NCBI GenBank assembly: GCA_007131435.1
Contig: SLQM01000239.1
Location: forward strand, 1-20,302
Source of the DNA: Syntrophomonadaceae bacterium
GTDB lineage: Bacteria; Bacillota; Dethiobacteria; DTU022
Reading direction: 5' to 3'
DNA: 20,302 nucleotides
The notes under the pieces are model-generated. The model ran no database searches, was not told the DNA's origin, and saw only the letters and a program-made list of their open reading frames with translations. This document shows, one piece after another, positions 15,503-20,302 of the stretch. Each line of letters opens with the position of its first letter. Position 1 is the first letter of the stretch. A program made the translations under genes and the position numbers.

Positions 15503-16354
15503 CTACAGTTTTAGCTTCTGGTGCAGCATCCTGTAAAAAGAATAGTCATCAAAACAGACCAGTTTAACACTTTGCTTAGATGACGTTATGATGATTTGGT
15601 CTTCATCTTCCAGGGCAAAACGCACCTGGCCATCAACGGTTAAAACAACTTGGACCTGTCTTGAATCAACCCGCATTTTAATAGTTTCGGTTCCGTTTAC
15701 AATAACCGAGCGGTTATACAGGCTGTGAGGGCAGATGGGAGTAACAATGAATAGGTTCATCGTGGGATTTACAATCGGGCCGCCTGCAGACAGGGAGTAT
15801 CCGGTAGAACCGGTTGGGGTAGCTACGATTACACCGTCACCAGAATAACTTTCCATAAAATCTTCATCAACATAGGTTTCCAGTTTTATAATCCTTGAAA
15901 AAGGCCCCCTGGAAACGACTATGTCATTTAAAGCAAGGTATTTTCCCAGTTCCTGTTCTTTCCTTTTTAGCGAAGCTTCAATCATCATTCTTTCCTGGTA
16001 GCTGTACTGCCCTGCTGCAATGTATTGCAGGAAACGTTCCATCTGTTCAACTTCAATTTCTGCCAGGAAACCTTTCTGTCCCAGGTTAATGCCCAGGATC
16101 GGCACATCCCAGCAGGCCATATCCCTGGCCACCCTCAGGATAGTGCCATCGCCACCTACGACCACAATCAATTCAAGCTGCTCGCACCAACCATCCAGCT
16201 GTTCCGACAATGGTACTTCACTATAAAAATCTGCCATATCCTGGCCGGCAACCCGCAGCGATACCTGGCGCCGTTTAAAAAACCGCGTAATCTTTTCAAC
16301 TACCAGGTCTGCATTATGCTTGTGCCAGTTTGGAATAACTCCAATATCCTTCAC
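15503..16354 (-). CDS. nadK: NAD kinase
   Basis: The enzyme phosphorylates NAD to NADP in the cytoplasm. The GGDGT motif lies at residues 67-71 (VVVGGDGTILRVAR). LGQKGFLAE, a LNDIVVSRG segment and PTGSTGYSLSAGGPIVNP are the other family landmarks. The GTG at 16352-16354 is chosen because it gives the expected N-terminus (VKDIGVIPN), 283 residues, and an AAAGG 9 nt upstream. An ATG three codons earlier (16363) directly abuts that AAAGG and is unlikely to be used. A 69-nt gap separates it from tlyA and contains a possible short leader ORF. It sits in the usual tlyA-nadK-recN order, without argR. Confidence 0.96.
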   Translation of the reverse strand: MKDIGVIPNWHKHNADLVVEKITRFFKRRQVSLRVAGQDMADFYSEVPLSEQLDGWCEQLELIVVVGGDGTILRVARDMACWDVPILGINLGQKGFLAEIEVEQMERFLQYIAAGQYSYQERMMIEASLKRKEQELGKYLALNDIVVSRGPFSRIIKLETYVDEDFMESYSGDGVIVATPTGSTGYSLSAGGPIVNPTMNLFIVTPICPHSLYNRSVIVNGTETIKMRVDSRQVQVVLTVDGQVRFALEDEDQIIITSSKQSVKLVCFDDYSFYRMLHQKLKL

Positions 16355-16359
16355 ACGGC

Positions 16360-16401
16360 TCATCCTTTAACTCTTGGTTTTGTAACTTTTATTCTGCGCA
16401 C
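16360..16401 (-). CDS. possible 13-codon basic leader peptide before nadK
   Basis: A GTG at 16401 opens a 13-codon frame encoding MRRIKVTKPRVKG and closing with TGA at 16360-16362, 5 nt before the nadK GTG. A strong AAGGAG (16411-16416) lies 9 nt upstream, a better ribosome site than that of nadK itself. It could serve translational coupling, or be a decayed remnant of a gene start. The evidence is only the ribosome site and its position, so it may be chance. Confidence 0.25.
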   Translation of the reverse strand: MRRIKVTKPRVKG

Positions 16402-16410
16402 CGGACAGAT

Positions 16411-16416
16411 CTCCTT
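16411..16416 (-). promoter_or_regulatory. strong ribosome site in the tlyA-nadK gap
   Basis: AAGGAG on the minus strand lies 57-62 nt upstream of the preferred nadK start, too far to serve it directly. It is correctly spaced (9 nt) for the short GTG-started frame at 16401. Confidence 0.4.
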
Positions 16417-16423
16417 CAAATAG

Positions 16424-17260
16424 CTAGAACCCTGCGGGGAAGAATTTTTGATTTGCAGCTCTAACTGCGCTATCGATTTCCTGGTCAAGCTTATCATTAT
16501 TTTGCCCTGTGCCTTCGGGGTTCAGCTTGAGGTAAACAAAATATTCGATGTTCCCTTTTGGCCCCCTGATACCCGAGTAAGTGACACCATTGGTCACGTA
16601 ACTGTTATTAAGGGCGTATCCGGCCACTTTTTTTAATACGCTGCGGTGCAGATCCTGGTCCTTTATAACGCCTCTACCGCGGCCTGCTTCCTCTTTTCCA
16701 ACTTCGAACTGCGGTTTAACGAGCGCCAACACTTCAGGAATATTTATGCTTTTTAATACTGGAAAAATTTTTTCGAGAGAAATGAAAGATACATCAACTA
16801 CTGAAAATCCTGGCGGAGGAGCAAGTTCGCCTGGCTTTAAATCACGGATGTTACAGCGTTCCATGATAACTACCCGCGGATCACTTCGGAGTTTATAATC
16901 CAACTGCCCATACCCTACATCAAGAGCGTAAACCAGGCCTGCCCCTTTTTGCAATAAACAATCAGTAAAGCCGCCTGTTGATGCGCCAACATCCAGGACG
17001 ACCAAACCTTTTATCTCAAGGTTAAAATAGCCAAGCGCACCTGCTAATTTTATTCCACCCCGGCTCACATAGGGGTTTTCTTTTTTTTTCAACTCGAGAT
17101 TTGCCCCTGGCGGAACTTTATAACCGGGTTTATCAATTACAAGTCCATCGACCAGGACATTTCCAGCCATTATTTCAGCCTGGATCCTGCTGCGGCTTAA
17201 ACCCGGGTGAAGATCTCCCAGGATCTGGTCGAGGCGTTTTTTTTCACCGGAAGATTTCAA
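16424..17260 (-). CDS. tlyA: TlyA-family rRNA 2'-O-methyltransferase
   Basis: The start is a TTG (17258-17260) overlapping the dxs stop by 4 nt, with GGAG 7 nt upstream; it gives 278 residues. An S4 RNA-binding domain covers about residues 8-66 (KKRLDQILGDL, then AEIMAGNVLVDG). An FtsJ/RrmJ-like Rossmann domain follows: VVLDVGASTGGFTDCLL (87-103) binds S-adenosylmethionine, and DVSFISL (156-162) and LVKPQFEVG (180-188) are the other family blocks. TlyA proteins 2'-O-methylate cytidines in 16S and/or 23S rRNA. They were once called hemolysins, and Bacillota members are often still annotated so. The enzyme function is inferred by family; the target nucleotide cannot be read here. Confidence 0.94.
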   Translation of the reverse strand: MKSSGEKKRLDQILGDLHPGLSRSRIQAEIMAGNVLVDGLVIDKPGYKVPPGANLELKKKENPYVSRGGIKLAGALGYFNLEIKGLVVLDVGASTGGFTDCLLQKGAGLVYALDVGYGQLDYKLRSDPRVVIMERCNIRDLKPGELAPPPGFSVVDVSFISLEKIFPVLKSINIPEVLALVKPQFEVGKEEAGRGRGVIKDQDLHRSVLKKVAGYALNNSYVTNGVTYSGIRGPKGNIEYFVYLKLNPEGTGQNNDKLDQEIDSAVRAANQKFFPAGF

Positions 17261-19155
17261 CTGTGCTCTCCAGCTGCCTTTTCGTTGCTGAACGAGAGAA
17301 CTTCCCTGTAAATGCTTTCTGCATCCAACAGGTTCTCGGCTAATACCTGGGGCCTTGTGCCATGGCTTACAAAGCAATCTTCAATACCTAATCTCTTCAA
17401 TGGCAGGCACAGGCCTCTTTTTTCCATGATTTCCATAATCCCGCTGCCAAATCCGCCCGCTAAAACATTTTCTTCAATAGTTATGATCCGCTTGCACTTT
17501 CTGGCCCAGGTTACTATAAGTTCCTCGTCCAGCGGTTTTATAAAACGGGCATCAATTACCGCCGCCTTGATACCCTGCCAGAAAAGCTTTTCTGTAGCTT
17601 CAACCGCAGGCCCTAACACAGAACCAGCAGCAATGATTAACAGATCATCTCCCTGCTTGATCAACCTGGACTTACCCCATGGCAGCAGCTTGTAATCTTC
17701 CACTTCTATGCCAAGAACTTTATCTCGCGGATACCGGATAGCCACCGGGCCGTCATTATATTTTAAGGCGGAAAAAAGCATCTGCTTCAGCTCATTTTCA
17801 TCTGACGGGGCCATAATCGTCATGTTCGGGATACTGCGCAGGTAGCTGAGATCTAATAACCCCTGGTGTGTTTCCCCGTCTTCACCAACTATCCCGGCCC
17901 TGTCAACTGCAAAAATAACCGGTAATTTTTGGATACATACATCATGCACGATCTGGTCGTATGCCCTTTGAAGAAAAGTGCTATAAACGGCTACAACAGG
18001 ACGCATCCCCCCTGCTGCCAGTGCCGCAGCAAGTGTAACACCGTGCTGTTCTGCAATCCCCACATCATAAAACCGATCCGGAAATTCTGCGGCGAACTTG
18101 CTTAATCCCGTCCCAGCTTTCATAGCTGCCGTTATCGCCACGAGGCCGGTATTTTCCCTGCCCAGTTCTAGCATGGTCTGGCCGAATATATCGGTATAGG
18201 TTAAGCTTTTTTTATTCTTCAGCGGCAACCCGTTATTCAGGTTAAAAGGCCCGATACCGTGAAAAGTTTCCGGCGATTTCTCGGCATAGTGGTAACCTTT
18301 CCCTTTCTCGGTTACAACATGCACCAAAACAGGGCCGCTCATCTTGCCGGCCTGTTTTAAAACATTCTTCAGGGCAATAATATTATGGCCGTCTACCGGC
18401 CCGAAATAAGTAAAACCGAGCTCCTCAAAGAGCATACCCGGCATGATCAGGTATTTTAAACTACCCTTTATCTTCTCTGCTGAGCTGATAAGTTTATTGC
18501 CAACCAGCGGCACGCGGCCGACAAACTGCTCGAAATCTTTTTTAAGCCTTGAATACTTTGGATCCGACCGGATTCTGCCAAGGTAAGAAGACATGCCGCC
18601 AACATTAGAGCCGATAGACATTTTATTATCATTTAATATAACCAGCAGATCAGCCTTTATATGCCCGGCATGGTTCAGTGCTTCGTAAGCCATTCCGCCC
18701 GTAAGCGCTCCGTCGCCAATAACCGCGGCAACTTTATAGTCATCATTTGCATAATCACGTGCCTTTGCATAGCCAAGGGCTGCGGATATTGATGTGCTGC
18801 TATGCCCTGTAAGGAACGGATCGTGTTCGCTTTCAGCAGGTTTCGGAAACCCGCATAAGCCGTTTTTCCTCCTCAGGGTAGGGAACTGTTCCCATCTTCC
18901 GGTTAAAAGTTTATGGGGGTAGCTCTGATGCCCTACATCCCAGATTATCTTGTCCCTGGGGCTGTTAAATTGGCTGTGCAGGGCAACAGCAAGCTCGACT
19001 ACTCCTAAGCTGGCTGCAAGGTGGCCGCCATTGTCGGCAACAGTGCGGATCATATACTCACGGACTTCTGAAGCAACCTCCTCCAGTTGATCAGGCTTCA
19101 GGCCTTTCAAATCACCGGGAAGTTCTAATGTGCTGATCAAATCTCCCACCTGCAT
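17257..19155 (-). CDS. dxs: 1-deoxy-D-xylulose-5-phosphate synthase
   Basis: The enzyme condenses pyruvate and glyceraldehyde-3-phosphate using thiamine diphosphate, the first step of the MEP route to isoprenoids and a source of thiamine/pyridoxal precursors. From the ATG at 19155 (sharing one base with the stop of the preceding gene, TGATG) it has 632 residues, the normal length, and the N-terminus MQVGDLISTLELPGDLKGL fits the family. An upstream ATG (19188) is in frame but lacks a ribosome site. Visible landmarks are DNGGHLAASLGVVEL, the thiamine-diphosphate motif GDGALTGG with NDNKMSIG, FGPVDGHN, AEQHGVTLAAALAAGG, and DRAGIVGEDGETHQG. It is downstream of the OLE RNA and OapA-like gene, a known association. 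Confidence 0.97.
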   Translation of the reverse strand: MQVGDLISTLELPGDLKGLKPDQLEEVASEVREYMIRTVADNGGHLAASLGVVELAVALHSQFNSPRDKIIWDVGHQSYPHKLLTGRWEQFPTLRRKNGLCGFPKPAESEHDPFLTGHSSTSISAALGYAKARDYANDDYKVAAVIGDGALTGGMAYEALNHAGHIKADLLVILNDNKMSIGSNVGGMSSYLGRIRSDPKYSRLKKDFEQFVGRVPLVGNKLISSAEKIKGSLKYLIMPGMLFEELGFTYFGPVDGHNIIALKNVLKQAGKMSGPVLVHVVTEKGKGYHYAEKSPETFHGIGPFNLNNGLPLKNKKSLTYTDIFGQTMLELGRENTGLVAITAAMKAGTGLSKFAAEFPDRFYDVGIAEQHGVTLAAALAAGGMRPVVAVYSTFLQRAYDQIVHDVCIQKLPVIFAVDRAGIVGEDGETHQGLLDLSYLRSIPNMTIMAPSDENELKQMLFSALKYNDGPVAIRYPRDKVLGIEVEDYKLLPWGKSRLIKQGDDLLIIAAGSVLGPAVEATEKLFWQGIKAAVIDARFIKPLDEELIVTWARKCKRIITIEENVLAGGFGSGIMEIMEKRGLCLPLKRLGIEDCFVSHGTRPQVLAENLLDAESIYREVLSFSNEKAAGEHS

Positions 19156-19739
19156 CACCCCGTGCTTTTCTCGCTTTTCTTTATCCATTTAAACGGGCTT
19201 TCCAGCCTGGTCAGCAGCAGCCCGACCATTAAAATAACTTCTGTGGAATTGTTTATGGCAACAATTTTTCCCCAGGCCTTGCCGCCCACGGTAACAGCGG
19301 CAACCAGGGCAGTTAGTAAGATACCGATGTAAAACTCTGCCTGGTCATGCGGCACGGTAACGACTAACTTAAAAACAATTAGCGCTGCCAGCGTTCCACT
19401 GACTACACCGCTGATATCGCCTGCAACATCATTACAAAAGTTTGCAACCTGCTCAGCATTTTTTACAAGGTAAACCCCCTTTTTCGCACCGGGCACCTTG
19501 CATGCCGCTTTTGAGTTCATCGGCCCTATCTTTGCGGCAGCAGCTGCAGTTCCGATTAAATCAAAAATTATGCCAAGAAAAACCACAAAAAAAAGGATAG
19601 CAAAAGAAACAAAAAGCGATTCTATTTCGTTTAAGAAGTATTGAGCGATAAAACCGAAAATAATCGCCAGGATAAACGACCAGATTGTAATTAAAATAAC
19701 CCAGCGTGCTTTACGCCGCCTTTTTTTATTGTTGCCCAA
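19155..19739 (-). CDS. oapA: OapA-like OLE RNA-associated membrane protein
   Basis: The 194-residue protein has a very basic N-terminus (NNKKRRRKAR) and four or five hydrophobic segments: about 12-36, 41-66, 108-128, 135-153 and perhaps 166-178. The second contains IIFDLIGTAAAAAKIG, with Asp60 in a membrane context, and a conserved-looking SKAACKVPGAKKGVYLVKNAEQVANFCNDVAGDISG follows in three blocks. A gene of this size and topology, directly between OLE RNA and dxs, is the position of OapA, the membrane partner that holds OLE RNA ribonucleoprotein at the membrane in Bacillus halodurans. The start is a TTG at 19739 with AAAGGTG 7 nt upstream. The family assignment rests on context, size and topology; such proteins are often labelled hypothetical. 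Confidence 0.82.
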   Translation of the reverse strand: MGNNKKRRRKARWVILITIWSFILAIIFGFIAQYFLNEIESLFVSFAILFFVVFLGIIFDLIGTAAAAAKIGPMNSKAACKVPGAKKGVYLVKNAEQVANFCNDVAGDISGVVSGTLAALIVFKLVVTVPHDQAEFYIGILLTALVAAVTVGGKAWGKIVAINNSTEVILMVGLLLTRLESPFKWIKKSEKSTG

Positions 19740-19756
19740 TCTTAATCACCTTTGTA

Positions 19757-20302
19757 CAAAGAAACATAAGTGGTAGCAAACCAGGTAAACTTTGCGGCTT
19801 AGGTCCAGCAGGATTTCCCGAGTAATCACCTGTCGTTGCCGGCCAGGCAGTTCCCTTTTAAGACTACCCCCACTGTGTTGCCAACAGCAGAGCTGGATTA
19901 CCACTTAGCTCACACTTTAATCCCTGGCTTACTTCTCTTTCGAGAGCAGTCTAGAAGATTTCCTCCCTGGCGCCTGGTCTCCCCTAGCCTCTTTTGCAGA
20001 CCTGGTTTAAGGATTTTCATCCCTCCACCAACCCCACTCAAGGCAGGCTACACTGTACACAGCTTTTACCGCATACAGGTTCATACCCAAGCAGTAACCA
20101 TTTGTTTAACACAATTCGCCACCGACATTGGGTCTCCGCGAAGGCAGGGTCAACGCCTACATGCCGTTGTAGATCGCCCCGTCCTTCTTAACTCCCAGCA
20201 GCAACTCCCGACTGGGCGTCAGCAGCCACCACCAGGAACTTCATCGATGTGCCCTTAACGGATTTTTAGGCCCGTTTTCGGAGAGGGACGCCAACTAGAA
20301 TA
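19757..20302 (-). ncRNA. ole: OLE RNA (ornate large extremophilic RNA), 5' end probably outside the window
   Basis: The last 560 nt hold no credible protein gene. Read on the minus strand, they show dense secondary structure. A 9-bp helix pairs 19899-19907 with 19767-19775; nested inside is a 6-bp helix pairing 19892-19897 with 19804-19809. GAAA-loop hairpins lie at 20011-20022 and 19934-19945, and a 5-bp hairpin lies at 20157-20172. The stretch sits just before a polytopic OapA-like gene and dxs, the known place of OLE RNA in anaerobic and extremophilic Bacillota. OLE is about 600 nt, so some tens of bases at the 5' end are probably missing; both ends given are approximate. OLE forms a membrane-bound complex with OapA and, in Bacillus halodurans, supports tolerance to cold, alcohols and magnesium stress. 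Identity is by context and structure, not by a covariance search. Confidence 0.8.
19767..19907 (-). other. closed 3' domain of the OLE RNA candidate
   Basis: UAAGUGGUA (19907 to 19899) and UACCACUUA (19775 to 19767) pair perfectly over 9 bp and enclose the final structured domain. UCCAGC (19897 to 19892) and GCUGGA (19809 to 19804) pair inside it. Within these are local hairpins UGCC/GGCA, GAUU/AAUC and CUGU/ACAG. The nesting is coherent, as expected of a folded RNA domain rather than leader sequence. Confidence 0.65.

Noticed and set aside
20053..20082. Minus-strand stretch resembling group II intron domain V (CCTGTATGCGGTAAAAG start)
   Set aside because: The opening bases look alike, but the lower helix pairs only about 5 bp, the two-nucleotide bulge is missing, and no reverse transcriptase or intron boundary is visible. 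It fits better as a helix of the OLE RNA.
19836..20258. A 140-codon open frame on the plus strand over the right-hand region
   Set aside because: It is low-complexity in composition, resembles no family, runs against all neighbours and overlaps the structured RNA region; it is best explained as a chance frame on the opposite strand of OLE.

Overview
The window is a stretch of low-to-moderate GC Gram-positive chromosome, most likely from an anaerobic member of the Clostridia (Peptococcaceae / Syntrophomonadales-like). The signs are the gene order, AGGAGG-type ribosome sites, several GTG and TTG starts, and a DHH-CBS-CCA tRNA nucleotidyltransferase fusion. Every supported gene lies on the minus strand, head to tail with very short gaps or overlaps, so transcription runs from the right edge (20302) to the left edge (1). 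Genes are described below in that direction.

Right end, 20302-13749: a structured non-coding region of about 560 nt comes first. Its position directly before a small polytopic membrane protein gene (OapA-like) and dxs, together with nested long-range helices and GNRA-type hairpins, identifies it as most of an OLE RNA. OapA, Dxs (isoprenoid precursor synthesis), TlyA (rRNA methyltransferase), NAD kinase and RecN follow. This is the classic dxs-tlyA-nadK-recN block, but without the argR gene usually found between nadK and recN.

Middle, 13729-9877: where spore-forming relatives carry spoIVB-spo0A after recN, this window has a CBS-PAS-PAS-AAA+-Fis sigma-54 activator, an acyl-CoA dehydrogenase and a NudF-type ADP-ribose pyrophosphatase. 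A 194-nt intergenic stretch with a GC-rich hairpin and a possible -10 element separates these from the next block.

Left, 9682-1: XerD, phosphopentomutase, the 893-residue DHH-CBS-CBS-CCA nucleotidyltransferase fusion, an M50 site-2-type protease, TrpS, ScpA, ScpB, RluB, CMP kinase and the start of a PlsC-type acyltransferase cut by the window edge. The dacB-spmA-spmB sporulation cluster often found between scpB and rluB is absent (1 nt separates the two genes). With the missing spoIVB-spo0A this suggests, but does not prove, a lineage that has lost sporulation.

Most of the window is conserved housekeeping. The notable items are the OLE RNA/OapA locus, the tRNA nucleotidyltransferase fusion with an atypical DHHA1 motif, the sigma-54/acyl-CoA dehydrogenase pair, and the paired absence of sporulation genes. 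No IS elements, CRISPR arrays, tRNA or rRNA genes were seen.
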